A stretch of DNA of 64,000 nt. It comes from Mycobacterium scrofulaceum (GTDB taxonomy: Bacteria > Actinomycetota > Actinomycetes > Mycobacteriales > Mycobacteriaceae). The notes below the pieces were generated by a model, which searched no databases, was not told the DNA's origin, and saw nothing but the letters and a program-made list of their open reading frames with translations. Below are positions 48,492 through 60,963 of the stretch, piece by piece (within the stretch, counting starts at the first letter, position 1; each line of letters starts with the position of its first letter). Made by a program: the position numbers and the translations under genes. Location of the stretch: contig NZ_MVIJ01000009.1 of NCBI RefSeq assembly GCF_002086735.1, positions 89,728 through 153,727 of the forward strand, written 5' to 3'.

Positions 48492-49334
48492 GTGCGGGTT
48501 ATGGGAGTCCTGAACGTCACCGACGACTCGTTCTCCGATGGCGGCCGCTATCTCGATACTTCCAACGCGGTGGTGCACGGGCTGGCCCTGGCCGCGGCCG
48601 GCGCGGACATCGTCGATGTCGGCGGCGAGTCGACCCGGCCCGGCGCCACACGCATCGACTCCCGGGTCGAGACGTCGCGTGTCCTTCCCGTCGTCAAAGA
48701 GCTTGCAGCGGAGGGGATCACGGTAAGCATCGACACCATGCACGCCGACGTCGCGCGGGCGGCGCTGCAGAACGGTGCGCGCATCGTCAACGACGTGTCG
48801 GGTGGGCGCGCGGATCCCGCGATGGCGCCGCTGTTGGCCGATGCCGGTGTGCCGTGGGTGCTGATGCACTGGCGTTCGGTGGCCGCCGACCGCCCGCACG
48901 CGGCCCCGCACTACGGCGACGTGGTGGCCGAAGTGCGTGCCGAGCTGCTGACCAGCGTCGACGCCGCGGTGAGCGCGGGCGTCGACCCCGCCAGGCTGGT
49001 GATCGATCCGGGCCTCGGGTTCGCCAAGACGAGCCAACACAATTGGGCGCTGCTGCGCGCGTTGCCGCAATTGGTCGCCACGGGCATCCCGGTGCTCCTG
49101 GGTGCATCGCGGAAACGGTTCCTCGGTACGTTGTTAGCCGGGCCGGATGGCTCGCCGCGACCGCCCGGTGGCCGCGAGACGGCGACCGCGGTGATCTCCG
49201 CGCTGGCAGCGCTGCACGGGGCGTGGGGCGTTCGCGTGCACGACGTGCGGGCCACCGCCGACGCCCTCAAGGTGGTGGGGGCCTGGACGCGGACCGACAC
49301 GCAGCAGACCGAGCTGGCTGGAGACGATGGCTGA
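48492..49334 (+). CDS. folP: Dihydropteroate synthase
   Basis: 280 residues. The pterin-site sequences [16 protein letters not shown] and [10 protein letters not shown], the central NDVSGG, and GASRKRF near the C-terminus are all present. It joins PABA to the pterin and is the sulfonamide/dapsone target. The in-frame GTG at 48492 lies 10 bases after the folE stop. A GTG at 48478 overlaps the folE stop in the usual coupling manner but is out of frame, suggesting a one-base change in the leader. The N-terminus is therefore a few residues shorter than in M. tuberculosis FolP1. Confidence 0.94.
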   Translation: MRVMGVLNVTDDSFSDGGRYLDTSNAVVHGLALAAAGADIVDVGGESTRPGATRIDSRVETSRVLPVVKELAAEGITVSIDTMHADVARAALQNGARIVNDVSGGRADPAMAPLLADAGVPWVLMHWRSVAADRPHAAPHYGDVVAEVRAELLTSVDAAVSAGVDPARLVIDPGLGFAKTSQHNWALLRALPQLVATGIPVLLGASRKRFLGTLLAGPDGSPRPPGGRETATAVISALAALHGAWGVRVHDVRATADALKVVGAWTRTDTQQTELAGDDG

Positions 49335-49725
49335 CCGAATCGAATTGCGGGGGTTGACGATTCGTGGACGACACGGAGTTTTCGAGCACGAGCGCGCCGA
49401 CGGGCAGGAGTTCGTCGTCGATATGACCGTGTGGATCGACCTCGCCGGTGCCGCCGCCAGCGACGAGCTGGCCGACACCTACGACTACGCCGCCCTGGCG
49501 CAACTCGCCGCCGAGGTGGTGGCCGGCCCGCCGCGCAACCTGATCGAGGCGGTCGGGGGCGAGATCGCCGACCGGGTCATGGGTGACGAGCGGGTGCACG
49601 CCGTCGAGGTGGTGGTGCACAAGCCGCAGGCCCCGATCCCGCAGCAGTTCGCCGACGTCGCGGTGGTGGTGCGGCGGTCGCGGCGCGGTGGTCGCGGTTC
49701 GGTGATCCCGGCGGGCCGGGCGTGA
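49327..49725 (+). CDS. folB: Dihydroneopterin aldolase
   Basis: 132 residues. [27 protein letters not shown] carries the Glu and substrate-binding motif, and [13 protein letters not shown] the catalytic Lys. It cleaves dihydroneopterin to the hydroxymethyl pterin. Its ATG overlaps the end of folP by 8 bases. Rv3607c ortholog. Confidence 0.95.
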   Translation: MADRIELRGLTIRGRHGVFEHERADGQEFVVDMTVWIDLAGAAASDELADTYDYAALAQLAAEVVAGPPRNLIEAVGGEIADRVMGDERVHAVEVVVHKPQAPIPQQFADVAVVVRRSRRGGRGSVIPAGRA

Positions 49726-49747
49726 CCGGGGTCGTGGGGCGGCGCCG

Positions 49748-50296
49748 ATGACGTGGGTGGTGCTGTCCGTCGGCTCCAACCTGGGCGACCGCCTGGCCCG
49801 GTTGCAGTCGGTGGTCGACGGGCTGGGCGAGAAGGTGCTCGCGGTGTCCCCGGTGTATGAGACCGACCCCTGGGGCCGCGTGGACCAGGCGCCGTTCCTC
49901 AACGCCGTGCTGATCGCCAACGACCCCACCTGCGACGGGCAATCCTGGCTGCGCCGGGCTCAGGAATTCGAGCGCGCGGCGGGCCGGGTACGCGGCGAGC
50001 GCTGGGGCCCGCGCACTCTCGACGTCGACCTGATCGCCTGCTACGACGAGGCCGAGGTGATCTCGCGCGAGAACAACCTGACACTGCCGCACCCGCTGGC
50101 CCATTTGCGGGCCTTCGTCATGATCCCGTGGCTTGCCATCGACCCCGACGCCCAACTGACCGTCGCCGAGGGCCCGCGCCCGGTGGCGAGCCTGCTGGCC
50201 GAGCTGGAACCGGCCGACCGCGAAGGCGTCCGGTTGACCGACCTCACGCTGCACCGGGCGGGCGGATCGACGGACGATCGGGAACCGGAGACCTGA
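49748..50296 (+). CDS. folK: 6-hydroxymethyl-7,8-dihydropterin pyrophosphokinase
   Basis: 182 residues. SVGSNLGDRLARLQ at the start, VYETDPWGRVDQAPFLNAV, and RWGPRTLDVDLIACYDE with the two Asp that bind magnesium are the HPPK signatures. It transfers pyrophosphate from ATP onto the pterin before FolP acts. ATG 49748 is 22 bases after folB. Stop and next start share one base (TGATG). Confidence 0.95.
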   Translation: MTWVVLSVGSNLGDRLARLQSVVDGLGEKVLAVSPVYETDPWGRVDQAPFLNAVLIANDPTCDGQSWLRRAQEFERAAGRVRGERWGPRTLDVDLIACYDEAEVISRENNLTLPHPLAHLRAFVMIPWLAIDPDAQLTVAEGPRPVASLLAELEPADREGVRLTDLTLHRAGGSTDDREPET

Positions 50297-50772
50297 TGGG
50301 GCCGACCCGCAAACGTGACCTGACGGTCGCGGTGGTCGGTGCGGCGGTGGTGGGGTATCTGCTGGTGACCGCGCTGTACCGGTGGTTTCCGCGGATCACC
50401 GTGTGGACCGGGCTGTCGTTGCTGGCGGTGGCCATCGCGGAAGGGCTTTGGGCCCGTTACGTGCGGACCAAAATCAACGACGGCGAAATCGGCGTCGGCC
50501 CCGGCTGGCTGCACCCGCTCGCGGTGGCGCGCAGCCTGATGGTCGCCAAGGCGTCGGCCTGGGTGGGCGCGCTGATGCTGGGCTGGTGGGCGGGCGTGCT
50601 GGTGTACTTCCTGCCGCGGCGGTCCTGGCTGCGGGCGGCCGCCGAGGACACCGGCGGGACCGTGGTCGCGGCGGTCAGCGCGCTGGCGCTGCTCGTCGCC
50701 GCGCTGTGGCTGCAACATTGCTGCAAGTCGCCGCCGGACCAGACCGAACACGGCGAAGGCGCGGAAAACTAG
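50296..50772 (+). CDS. DUF3180 membrane protein (Rv3605c type)
   Basis: 158 residues (same as Rv3605c) with four hydrophobic segments, a basic start (MGPTRKRD) and a conserved central loop (ARYVRTKINDGEIGVGPGWLHPLAVARSLMVAKASAW). DUF3180 proteins follow folK in actinobacteria. The role is unknown. The one-base overlap with folK makes it part of the fol operon. Confidence 0.88.
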   Translation: MGPTRKRDLTVAVVGAAVVGYLLVTALYRWFPRITVWTGLSLLAVAIAEGLWARYVRTKINDGEIGVGPGWLHPLAVARSLMVAKASAWVGALMLGWWAGVLVYFLPRRSWLRAAAEDTGGTVVAAVSALALLVAALWLQHCCKSPPDQTEHGEGAEN

Positions 50773-50846
50773 CCCACCCGCGCCGCGCCGCCAACCGGCG
50801 CGAGAATCGCCGGAGTAGGGCGACACGCGGATTGACCTCGCGCAGG

Positions 50847-50852
50847 TACAGT
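50847..50852 (+). promoter_or_regulatory. -10 box of the DUF6779 gene (leaderless)
   Basis: TACAGT ends 6 bases before the ATG at 50859 with no ribosome site between; it begins a new unit after the fol genes. Confidence 0.5.
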
Positions 50853-50858
50853 CAGGCC

Positions 50859-52259
50859 ATGACCGTTCTGTCCCGCGGCGCCCGGGTTCGGCGCGGCGGC
50901 CGCAGGCCGGGGTGGGTGCTCTTGACCGCGTTGCTGGTCCTCGCGATGGGGGCCAGTTCCGCGCTGGTTTTCACCAATCGGGTGGAACTCCTCAAGCTCG
51001 CTGTAATCCTGGCGCTGTGGGCCGCAGTCGCCGGCGCCTTCGTCTCCGTGTTGTACCGCCGCCAGAGCGACGCGGATCAATCCCGGGTCCGTGACCTGAA
51101 GCTCGTGTACGACCTGCAGCTGGATCGGGAGATCTCGGCCCGCCGCGAGTACGAGCTGACCGTGGAATCCCAGCTGCGCCGCGAGTTGGCTTCCGAGCTG
51201 CGCGCCCAGGCCGCCGACGACCTGGCCGAGCTGCGCGCGGAGTTGAGCGCGTTGCGCACCAGCCTGGAGATCCTGTTCGACACCGATCTCGCGCAGCGCC
51301 CGGCCCTGGAGACGCCCGACGCCGAGTCGGCACCCGAGCGCGCGTACAGCGAATGGGACCGCAACGGCGAGACCCCGCGCGACGCGCCCTACGACTGGGT
51401 GCCCAGCGACCGGGTCACCTCGGTGGCCCAGGACACCCCCTCGAGCCGCGCCGACGAGACGGCGATCATCGACGTGCCCGAGGAACCGCTGGTGCCGCCG
51501 CGTCAGCCGCAGAGCCAGCCGCAACCCCGCCGCGAGCGGGTGCGCTACCAGTACGAAGCGCCGCAGGAACCGGCGCCGCCGGGCCCGCCCGAGCCGGCGT
51601 ACGGCGCCGCGCCGCGCGAGCCGGAGCCGCGTTTCGAACCCCGATACCAGCCCCCGCCGGTGCCCCAACCCGAACCGGCGCCGGAGCCCCAGCCGCACGT
51701 GCAGGGCTGGCAGCCGGCGGGCGCGTCCGGGCTGTGGCTGCCACCCGGAACACCCGGCAGCCACTGGGCCGGCGCCGAGCAGGCCGGCCCGCCCGCCGAG
51801 GAGACGTCGGGGCGGCGGCGGCGCGCCCGCCACTCCGAACCGGACGAGGCCTGGGCCGCCCCGCCCGTCGAGCCGGTGGCCCCGACCCGCGGGGAGGCGG
51901 GCCGCCGTGCGCGGTCGCGCCACTCCGCGGAGTACCGGGACTACGGTGCGCGCAACTTCTCGCCCACCTCGAACGAGCCGGCGTTCGCGCCAACCCACGG
52001 TCCCGCGGCGGCCACACCCCCGCCGCCGCCACCGCCGCAGGCGGCGCCGCCCGCCGCCGAGCCGCTGCCGCCGCGGCTGGCCCCGCCGCCACCGCCGGAG
52101 CACGCGCCCCGGCACGGCGGCACGGACGCGGAGGGCCTGGACGGCCGGGGCGGGGCCGGTGAGGGACCCTCGACCGGCGGCCAGTCGGTCGCCGACCTGC
52201 TGGCGCGCCTGCAGGTCCAGCCGTCCGAGGGCGGCCGCCGTCGCCGCCGCGACGGCTGA
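50859..52259 (+). CDS. DUF6779-type membrane protein with Pro-rich C-terminus (Rv3604c type)
   Basis: 466 residues. Two membrane helices (about 18-38 and 46-66), then a charged helical region likely to form a coiled coil (VRDLKLVYDLQLDREISARREYELTVESQLRRELASELR), then about 300 residues rich in Pro, Glu, Arg and Ala, ending in a small conserved cap (SVADLLARLQVQPSEGGRRRRR). The disordered, repetitive tail is longer than in M. tuberculosis. Function unknown; the cytoplasmic tail could bind partner proteins. Confidence 0.82.
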   Translation: MTVLSRGARVRRGGRRPGWVLLTALLVLAMGASSALVFTNRVELLKLAVILALWAAVAGAFVSVLYRRQSDADQSRVRDLKLVYDLQLDREISARREYELTVESQLRRELASELRAQAADDLAELRAELSALRTSLEILFDTDLAQRPALETPDAESAPERAYSEWDRNGETPRDAPYDWVPSDRVTSVAQDTPSSRADETAIIDVPEEPLVPPRQPQSQPQPRRERVRYQYEAPQEPAPPGPPEPAYGAAPREPEPRFEPRYQPPPVPQPEPAPEPQPHVQGWQPAGASGLWLPPGTPGSHWAGAEQAGPPAEETSGRRRRARHSEPDEAWAAPPVEPVAPTRGEAGRRARSRHSAEYRDYGARNFSPTSNEPAFAPTHGPAAATPPPPPPPQAAPPAAEPLPPRLAPPPPPEHAPRHGGTDAEGLDGRGGAGEGPSTGGQSVADLLARLQVQPSEGGRRRRRDG

Positions 52260-52374
52260 GCTGGGAGCTTCCTCACATTGGGCCGGGCCCGCCGATCGAC
52301 TACAGTTTGAATGACCGAACGGTACCCACCCGGTGGGACCGGAACGAACGAAGAAATCTGTGAGGTCGTCTGCG

Positions 52375-53286
52375 ATGGGGCAGTTCGACGGTCTGCGCCC
52401 GGCCAGGCTCAAGGTGGGAATCATCTCGGCCGGCCGGGTCGGCACCGCGCTCGGCGTGGCGCTGGAGCGTGCCGACCACGTGGTGGTGGCCTGCAGCGCC
52501 ATCTCCCGGGCATCCCGGCAGCGGGCGCAGCAGCGGCTGCCCGACACCCCGGTGGTGGCGCCGCCGGACGTGGCCGCCGCGGCCGAGCTGCTGCTGCTGG
52601 CGGTGCCCGACAGTGAACTCGCCGGCCTGGTGTCCGGTTTGGCCGCCACGTCGGCGGTGCGGCCCGGCACGATCGTCGCCCACACCTCCGGCGCGAACGG
52701 GGTCGGCGTCCTCGCGCCGCTGACCCGCGACGGTTGCATACCGCTCGCGATCCATCCGGCGATGACGTTCACCGGTTCTGACGAGGACATCAGCCGGCTG
52801 CCCGACACCTGCTTCGGCATCACCGCGGCCGACGACGTCGGCTATGCGATCGGGCAGTCGCTGGTTTTGGAGATGGGTGGCGAGCCGTTCTGCGTGCGCG
52901 AGGAGGCGCGGGTGCTCTACCACGCCGCCCTGGCGCATGCCGGCAACCACCTGGTGACGGTGCTCGCCGACGCGCTCGAGGCGTTGCGGGCCGCGCTGCG
53001 CGGTAGCGAACTGCTCGGGCAACAGTCCGTCGACGACTCCCCGGGCGGCATCGCCGAACGCATCGTCGGGCCGCTGGCCCGGGCCGCGCTGGAGAACACC
53101 TTGCAGCGCGGGCAGGCCGCGCTGACCGGACCGGTCGCGCGCGGTGACGCGGCCGCGGTCGCCGGGCACCTGGCCGCACTGAAGCGGGCCGACCCCGAAC
53201 TGGCGCAGGCGTATCGGGTCAACGCCCTGCGGACCGCCCGCCGCGCGCACGCCCCCGCCGACGTCGTCGAGGTGCTGGCCGGATGA
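52375..53286 (+). CDS. Rossmann-like DUF2520 protein (Rv3603c type)
   Basis: 303 residues, as Rv3603c. The N-terminal NAD(P)-binding motif [17 protein letters not shown] is followed by a DUF2520 helical domain, resembling ketopantoate reductase/ProC-like oxidoreductases. It lies just before panC with an ATGA overlap, so a role in pantothenate supply (for example reducing ketopantoate) has been considered, but this is inference. ATG 52375 (MGQFDGLRP) matches the known N-terminus; a longer reading from 52333 is less likely. Confidence 0.88.
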   Translation: MGQFDGLRPARLKVGIISAGRVGTALGVALERADHVVVACSAISRASRQRAQQRLPDTPVVAPPDVAAAAELLLLAVPDSELAGLVSGLAATSAVRPGTIVAHTSGANGVGVLAPLTRDGCIPLAIHPAMTFTGSDEDISRLPDTCFGITAADDVGYAIGQSLVLEMGGEPFCVREEARVLYHAALAHAGNHLVTVLADALEALRAALRGSELLGQQSVDDSPGGIAERIVGPLARAALENTLQRGQAALTGPVARGDAAAVAGHLAALKRADPELAQAYRVNALRTARRAHAPADVVEVLAG

Positions 53287-54221
53287 GACCCACCAGGCCA
53301 CCCGCCTTCAATCCCGGCGAACTCAACCTGTACTCGCGGCCCCGCGACGTCACGGACGTCAGCCGCGCGCTGCGCCACACCGGCCGCCGGGTGATGCTGG
53401 TGCCCACCATGGGCGCGCTGCACGACGGCCACCTGACCCTGGTGCGCGCCGCCAAGCGGGTGCCCGGATCGGTGGTGGCGGTGTCGATCTTCGTCAACCC
53501 GCTGCAGTTCGGCGCCGGGGAAGACCTCGACGCCTACCCCCGGACCCTGGACGACGACGTGGCGCTGCTGCGCGGCGAAGGCGTCGAAATCGTTTTCGCG
53601 CCAACGGCGGCGGCGATGTACCCCGACGGCCTGCGCACCACCGTGCAGCCCGGCCCGCTGGCCGCCGACCTCGAGGGCGGCCAGCGACCGACCCATTTCG
53701 CCGGCGTGCTGACCGTGGTGTGCAAGCTGCTGCAGATCGTGCGCCCCGACCGGGTGTTCTTCGGGGAGAAGGACTATCAGCAGCTGGTGCTGATCCGGCA
53801 GATGGTCGCCGACCTCAACATCGACGTCGCGGTGGTCGGCGTGCCGACCGTCCGCGAAGCGGACGGGCTGGCCATGTCGTCGCGCAACCGCTACCTCGAC
53901 CCGGAGCAGCGCGAGGCGGCCGTGGCGGTGTCCGCGGCGCTGACGGCGGCGGCGCACGCGGCGGACGCGGGGGCCGGGGCCGCGCTGGACGCGGCGCGCG
54001 CCGTGCTCGAGGCGGTGCCCGAGCTCACTGTCGACTACCTCGAGCTGCGCGACGCGGACCTGGGCCCGTTGGGCGCCAACCGAACCGGCCGGCTGCTCGT
54101 CGCCGTCCGGCTGGGCGGCACCAGGCTGCTGGACAACATCGCGATCGAGATCGAGACTTCGCCGGCACCCGTGGGGCCGGACGGATATCGGGACACCCGT
54201 GAATCATCTTGGAGGAACTGA
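53283..54221 (+). CDS. panC: Pantothenate synthetase
   Basis: 312 residues. [19 protein letters not shown] (HxGH-like adenylate site), [20 protein letters not shown], and [21 protein letters not shown] (KDYQQL) are the PanC signatures, along with AMSSRNRYL. It condenses pantoate with beta-alanine using ATP. ATG overlaps the DUF2520 stop. Confidence 0.96.
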   Translation: MRPTRPPAFNPGELNLYSRPRDVTDVSRALRHTGRRVMLVPTMGALHDGHLTLVRAAKRVPGSVVAVSIFVNPLQFGAGEDLDAYPRTLDDDVALLRGEGVEIVFAPTAAAMYPDGLRTTVQPGPLAADLEGGQRPTHFAGVLTVVCKLLQIVRPDRVFFGEKDYQQLVLIRQMVADLNIDVAVVGVPTVREADGLAMSSRNRYLDPEQREAAVAVSAALTAAAHAADAGAGAALDAARAVLEAVPELTVDYLELRDADLGPLGANRTGRLLVAVRLGGTRLLDNIAIEIETSPAPVGPDGYRDTRESSWRN

Positions 54222-54649
54222 TGCTACGGACGATGCTCAAATCGAAGATCCACCGCGCCACCGTCACGCAGGCCGACCTGCACTACGTCGGCTCGGTGAC
54301 CATCGACGCCGACCTGATGGAGGCCGCCGACCTGCTCGAGGGCGAGCAGGTGACGATCGTCGACATCGACAACGGCGCCCGCCTGGTCACCTACGCGATC
54401 ACCGGGGAGCGCGGCAGCGGGGTGATCGGAATCAACGGCGCCGCTGCGCATCTCGTACACCCCGGCGACCTCGTGATCCTGATCGCCTACGGGACCATGG
54501 AAGAGGCCGAGGCGCGTTCGTACCGGCCGCGGATCGTGTTCGTCGACGCCGACAACAAGCCGGTCGACCTGGGCCACGACCCGGCCTTCGTGCCCGATGA
54601 CGTGTCCGCCGCCGCCGAGCTCCTCGACCCCCGAATCACTGTGCGGTAG
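54221..54649 (+). CDS. panD: Aspartate 1-decarboxylase
   Basis: 142 residues. The chain self-cleaves at Gly24-Ser25 (HYVGSVTID) to form the pyruvoyl cofactor; Lys9, Arg54-type residues and [15 protein letters not shown] are typical. It makes beta-alanine for PanC and is the target of pyrazinoic acid in M. tuberculosis. ATG 54221 shares one base with the panC stop, and GGAGGAACTG precedes it. 6C RNA, encoded earlier in the window, is reported to pair with panD mRNA in M. smegmatis (from memory). Confidence 0.95.
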   Translation: MLRTMLKSKIHRATVTQADLHYVGSVTIDADLMEAADLLEGEQVTIVDIDNGARLVTYAITGERGSGVIGINGAAAHLVHPGDLVILIAYGTMEEAEARSYRPRIVFVDADNKPVDLGHDPAFVPDDVSAAAELLDPRITVR

Positions 54650-54651
54650 CA

Positions 54652-55467
54652 ATGCTGCTCGCCATCGACGTCCGCAACACCCACACCGTCGTGGGCCTGA
54701 TCTCCGGGTCCAAAGAGCACGCAAAGGTCGTGCAGCACTGGCGGATCCGGACCGAGTCCGAGGTGACCGCGGACGAGCTGGCGTTGACCATCGACGGCCT
54801 GATCGGCGACGACTCCGAGCGGCTCACCGGCGCCGCCGCCCTGTCCACCGTCCCGTCGGTGCTGCACGAGGTGCGGATCATGCTCGACCAGTACTGGCCG
54901 TCGGTGCCGCACGTGTTGATCGAGCCGGGTGTGCGCACCGGCATCCCGCTGCTCGTCGACAATCCGAAAGAAGTGGGTGCCGACCGAATCGTCAACTGCC
55001 TCGCGGCGTTTCATCGATTCCAAAGCGCAGCCATCGTCATCGACTTCGGTTCGTCCATCTGCGTGGACGTCGTCTCGGCCAAGGGGGAATTCCTCGGCGG
55101 CGCGATCGCGCCGGGCGTGCAGGTCTCCTCGGACGCCGCCGCCGCGCGCTCCGCCGCGCTGCGCCGGGTGGAACTGTCCCGCCCGCGTTCGGTGGTGGGC
55201 AAGAACACCGTCGAATGCATGCAGGCGGGAGCGGTGTTCGGGTTCGCCGGTCTGGTCGACGGTCTGGTCGGGCGCATCCGCGAGGACGTGGACGGATTCG
55301 GCGGCGAGGATGTCGCGGTGGTGGCGACGGGGCACACGGCGCCGCTGCTGTTGCCCGAGCTGCACACCGCCAGCCATTACGACCAGCACCTGACCCTGCA
55401 GGGATTGCGGCTGGTCTTCGAACGCAACCGGGACACCCAGCGCGGTCGGTTGAAGACCGCGCGCTGA
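54652..55467 (+). CDS. coaX: Type III pantothenate kinase
   Basis: 271 residues of the ASKHA fold. [17 protein letters not shown] gives the nucleotide-binding start (Asp6), [11 protein letters not shown] and [12 protein letters not shown] the substrate loop, [14 protein letters not shown] the second phosphate motif. It would phosphorylate pantothenate, though mycobacteria also have CoaA and the M. tuberculosis copy lacks clear activity. Two bases separate it from panD. Confidence 0.92.
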   Translation: MLLAIDVRNTHTVVGLISGSKEHAKVVQHWRIRTESEVTADELALTIDGLIGDDSERLTGAAALSTVPSVLHEVRIMLDQYWPSVPHVLIEPGVRTGIPLLVDNPKEVGADRIVNCLAAFHRFQSAAIVIDFGSSICVDVVSAKGEFLGGAIAPGVQVSSDAAAARSAALRRVELSRPRSVVGKNTVECMQAGAVFGFAGLVDGLVGRIREDVDGFGGEDVAVVATGHTAPLLLPELHTASHYDQHLTLQGLRLVFERNRDTQRGRLKTAR

Positions 55468-55608
55468 CAGGGCAACCACATCGACTGTGCGCCCGCGGCG
55501 TCGCGGGTGAACCCTGGCAGGGATTCGCCCGGAATCTCCGCCCGGAGCGCACACGCAAGGCCCTGAGCGCACGCGCGATGCCGTGACCGCCGGCCATACC
55601 AGGTCATT

Positions 55609-55614
55609 TAAGCT
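55609..55614 (+). promoter_or_regulatory. -10 box of lysS (leaderless)
   Basis: TAAGCT ends 8 bases before the GTG at 55623; no ribosome site is seen. Confidence 0.4.
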
Positions 55615-55622
55615 GGCACGTC

Positions 55623-57134
55623 GTGAGTGACGCCAGTGAGGATGCAGCCGCAGACCTGCCCGAGCAGTTCCGCATCCGCCGGGACAAGCGCGCCCGGTTG
55701 CTGGCCGAGGGGACCGAACCGTATCCGGTCGCGATCGAACGCACCCACACCCTCGCGCAGGTCCGCGCCGACCACCCCGACCTGCCGGTCGACACCGCGA
55801 CGGACGACGTCGTCGGCGTCGCCGGCCGGGTGATCTTCGCGCGCAACTCGGGCAAATTGTGCTTCGCGACACTGCAGGAGGGCGACGGCACGAGTCTGCA
55901 GGTGATGCTCAGCCTCGACAAGGTGGGCTCCGAATCGCTCGACGCGTGGAAGGCCGACGTCGACCTGGGCGACATCGTCTATGTACACGGCAACGTGATC
56001 AGCTCACGCCGCGGCGAATTGTCCGTCCTCGCCGATTCCTGGCAAATGGCGGCGAAATCGTTGCGGCCGCTGCCGGTGGCGCACAAGGAGATGAGCGAAG
56101 AGGCGCGGGTGCGGCAGCGCTACGTCGACCTGATCGTGCGTCCGCAGGCCCGCACGGTGGCGCGGCAGCGAATCGCCGTGGTCCGCGCGATACGCAACGC
56201 GCTCGAACGGCGCGGGTTTCTCGAAGTGGAAACGCCTATGTTGCAGACGCTGGCGGGTGGCGCGGCCGCGCGGCCGTTCGTCACGCATTCCAATGCCCTC
56301 GACATCGATCTCTACCTGCGCATCGCGCCGGAACTGTTCCTCAAGCGCTGCGTCGTCGGTGGTTTCGACAAGGTCTTCGAAGTAAATCGAGTGTTCCGAA
56401 ACGAAGGCGCGGATTCCACGCATTCTCCGGAATTCTCCATGCTGGAGACCTACCAGGCGTACGGAACCTATGACGATTCGGCAGTCGTCACGCGCGAGCT
56501 TATTCAAGAGGTCGCCGATGAGGCGATCGGAACCAGACAACTGCCGCTGCCCGACGGGAGTGTCTACGACATAGACGGAGAATGGGCGTCGATACAAATG
56601 TACCCGTCGCTGTCGGCGGCGCTCGGTGAAGAGATCACGCCGCAGACGCCGGCCGATCGGCTCTGGGCCATCGCGCACCGCCTGGGAGTCGAGATTCCCG
56701 GCGATCGCGGCTACGGCCACGGAAAGCTCGTCGAGGAGCTCTGGGAGCACGCGGTGGGCAACGCGCTGACGGCGCCCACCTTCGTGCGGGACTTCCCGGT
56801 TGAGACAACGCCTTTGACGCGCCAGCACCGCAGCATCCCCGGCGTGACGGAGAAGTGGGACCTCTATGTGCGCGGGATCGAACTGGCCACCGGCTACTCC
56901 GAGCTCAACGACCCCGTCGTCCAGCGGGAGAGATTCGCCGCGCAAGCCCGCGCCGCTGCGGCCGGCGACGACGAAGCCATGGTGCTCGACGAAGATTTTC
57001 TTGCCGCCCTCGAGTATGGGATGCCGCCCTGCACCGGAACGGGAATGGGTATCGATCGCTTGTTGATGTCATTGACCGGACTGTCAATTCGCGAGACAGT
57101 TTTGTTCCCGATTGTTCGGCCACACTCCAGTTGA
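55623..57134 (+). CDS. lysS: Lysyl-tRNA synthetase (class II)
   Basis: 503 residues. The N-terminal OB-fold anticodon domain ([30 protein letters not shown]) is followed by a class II core with motif 1 [10 protein letters not shown], motif 2 [22 protein letters not shown] and motif 3 [15 protein letters not shown]. It charges tRNA-Lys. Codon use in the middle (56390-56600) is slightly less GC-biased than neighbours. Rv3598c ortholog. GTG 55623 gives [15 protein letters not shown], the usual N-terminus. Confidence 0.95.
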   Translation: MSDASEDAAADLPEQFRIRRDKRARLLAEGTEPYPVAIERTHTLAQVRADHPDLPVDTATDDVVGVAGRVIFARNSGKLCFATLQEGDGTSLQVMLSLDKVGSESLDAWKADVDLGDIVYVHGNVISSRRGELSVLADSWQMAAKSLRPLPVAHKEMSEEARVRQRYVDLIVRPQARTVARQRIAVVRAIRNALERRGFLEVETPMLQTLAGGAAARPFVTHSNALDIDLYLRIAPELFLKRCVVGGFDKVFEVNRVFRNEGADSTHSPEFSMLETYQAYGTYDDSAVVTRELIQEVADEAIGTRQLPLPDGSVYDIDGEWASIQMYPSLSAALGEEITPQTPADRLWAIAHRLGVEIPGDRGYGHGKLVEELWEHAVGNALTAPTFVRDFPVETTPLTRQHRSIPGVTEKWDLYVRGIELATGYSELNDPVVQRERFAAQARAAAAGDDEAMVLDEDFLAALEYGMPPCTGTGMGIDRLLMSLTGLSIRETVLFPIVRPHSS

Positions 57135-57258
57135 AAAGTGCAACTGTGCACCTTGCGGCCGGATTGAGTATGCTGCGTTGTTATGGCAGATTGATGACCC
57201 GGGGAGGCTCACCCAATCTGCTCGGCAACTGCTCAGGACGAAATGCGAGGATAAGCTA

Positions 57259-57597
57259 ATGGCTAAAAAAGTGACCGTCACCCTGGTCGATGATTTCGAC
57301 GGTGCCGGCGCAGCCGACGAAACCGTCGAATTCGGACTTGACGGGGTTACCTATGAGATTGACCTTTCGTCCAAGAATGCGGCGAAACTTCGCAACGACC
57401 TGAAGCAGTGGGTGGAAGCCGGTCGCCGGGTCGGCGGGCGGCGGCGCGGGCGTTCGGGCTCGGGCCGCGGCCGCGGCGCGATCGACCGCGAGCAGAGCGC
57501 GGCGATCCGCGAGTGGGCCCGGCGAAACGGCCACAACGTGTCGACGCGCGGCCGCATCCCGGCCGACGTGATCGACGCGTTCCACGCGGCGACCTGA
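57259..57597 (+). CDS. lsr2: Nucleoid-associated protein Lsr2
   Basis: 112 residues. N-terminal dimerisation domain [29 protein letters not shown], then a linker and the C-terminal DNA-binding domain with the RGR minor-groove motif ([17 protein letters not shown]). It silences AT-rich and acquired DNA, an H-NS-like role. Its upstream 124 bases are unusually AT-rich for this window, fitting self-binding. ATG follows AGGATAAGCTA. A strong terminator ends the transcript. Confidence 0.96.
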   Translation: MAKKVTVTLVDDFDGAGAADETVEFGLDGVTYEIDLSSKNAAKLRNDLKQWVEAGRRVGGRRRGRSGSGRGRGAIDREQSAAIREWARRNGHNVSTRGRIPADVIDAFHAAT

Positions 57598-57606
57598 CAA
57601 ACCTCG

Positions 57607-57650
57607 AACCGGCGCCCCGGGCCGCACAGGCCGGGGCGCCGGTTTGTCGT
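57607..57650 (+). terminator. Terminator after lsr2
   Basis: A perfect 14-bp stem (57607-57620 with 57631-57644), 10-base loop, then TGTCGTTTC. It starts nine bases after the lsr2 stop. Confidence 0.85.
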
Positions 57651-57666
57651 TTCGCTGGCGGCGAAA
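57650..57666 (+). promoter_or_regulatory. Putative ClgR operator upstream of clpC1
   Basis: TTTCGC-TGGCG-GCGAAA is an inverted repeat close to the actinobacterial ClgR site (CGC and GCG half sites flanked by T/A). ClgR activates clp genes after envelope or proteolytic stress. It lies about 245 bases before the clpC1 ATG, immediately after the lsr2 terminator. Confidence 0.55.
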
Positions 57667-57911
57667 ACATCGGTGTGACTCACGGAAACGAATTGGCACC
57701 CGGCCACGTTGCTCCAGTTACAGCGCTGTGATCACAGGGGAGATCGCCCGGAACGGGCCCGCGGGTCTTTCAGCAGCAGGGAACCGCAAGGTTATGCCCC
57801 CTGGCAGGCCGACCATTACAGTGGATGGCAGGTATGCAATACCGGCCCCGACGGGACCGGTTGGCCACTCAGAGGCTAGTACCGATGGTGAGGGAGAGCA
57901 GGTAACCACCG

Positions 57912-60446
<2,535 letters not shown>

Positions 60447-60456
60447 CGATCACCGG

Positions 60457-60495
60457 AAACGGGCGGTTAGTCTCACGGGATTAACCGCCCGTTTT
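60457..60495 (+). terminator. Terminator after clpC1
   Basis: A perfect 13-bp stem (60457-60469 with 60482-60494) with a 12-base loop, followed directly by a T run; it separates clpC1 from the riboswitch unit. Confidence 0.9.
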
Positions 60496-60619
60496 CGCTG
60501 CGCACAGGGGTCCGCCCGTGCTGATCGTCACCACGAACGACGTCCCGGGCACCGAGATCCAGCGTGCTGCGGCGAGGTCTTCGGGTTGACCCGCCGCCAC
60601 AGCATCGACCCCCCGGTCT

Positions 60620-60735
60620 ACACTGACTTCGTCCTGACGGGCAACGGAATCTGGTGGAACTCCAGAACGGTCGCGCCACTGTCGATAGTCAGACCCAACG
60701 CCCGTCATCACCCGGCGGGGACGCGTGCATCCCCG
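60620..60735 (+). promoter_or_regulatory. Cobalamin (B12) riboswitch controlling cbtB-cbtA
   Basis: TACACT (60619-60624) may be the -10 box. The aptamer core follows: CGGAATCTGGTGGAACTCCAG (60645-60665), TCGCGCCACTG (60671-60681) as the B12-box region, and AGTCAGACC (60687-60695). A 6-bp hairpin (60716-60721 with 60730-60735) touches the ribosome site AGAGGAG and could hide it when B12 binds. The downstream genes encode cobalt transport proteins, the expected target. The boundaries are approximate. Confidence 0.8.
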
Positions 60736-60749
60736 AGAGGAGTCCACCC

Positions 60750-60959
60750 ATGTCCGAGCCTCGGATGACCGCCACCCGGTCGGTCGATTTGTCGGCGGCC
60801 GGCGCCGCGGTCTGGCTGGCGGCCACTACCTTCCTGGCGCTGTTGGCGCTGTACTTCGTCGGCTTCGACCAGGGCGCGGTGTCGCTGTTCGGCAGCGATT
60901 CGCACGTGCATGAATTCCTGCACGACGCGCGCCACCTGCTCGGCTTCCCCTGCCACTGA
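60750..60959 (+). CDS. cbtB: Cobalt transporter subunit CbtB
   Basis: 69 residues. One membrane helix (about 20-42) and the C-terminal His-rich motif HVHEFLHDARHLLGFPCH that defines CbtB; it is thought to bind cobalt on the outer side. ATG follows AGAGGAG and the riboswitch. The gene has no recognised M. tuberculosis counterpart at this place. Confidence 0.9.
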   Translation: MSEPRMTATRSVDLSAAGAAVWLAATTFLALLALYFVGFDQGAVSLFGSDSHVHEFLHDARHLLGFPCH

Positions 60960-60963
60960 TCGC

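Noticed and set aside
54209..54220. TTG start giving panD four extra residues
   Set aside because: The ATG at 54221 matches the known N-terminus [11 protein letters not shown] and places the cleavage site at Gly24-Ser25.
57112..57258. Upstream extension of lsr2
   Set aside because: The extra 49 residues precede the canonical [12 protein letters not shown] start and lie in AT-rich leader sequence.
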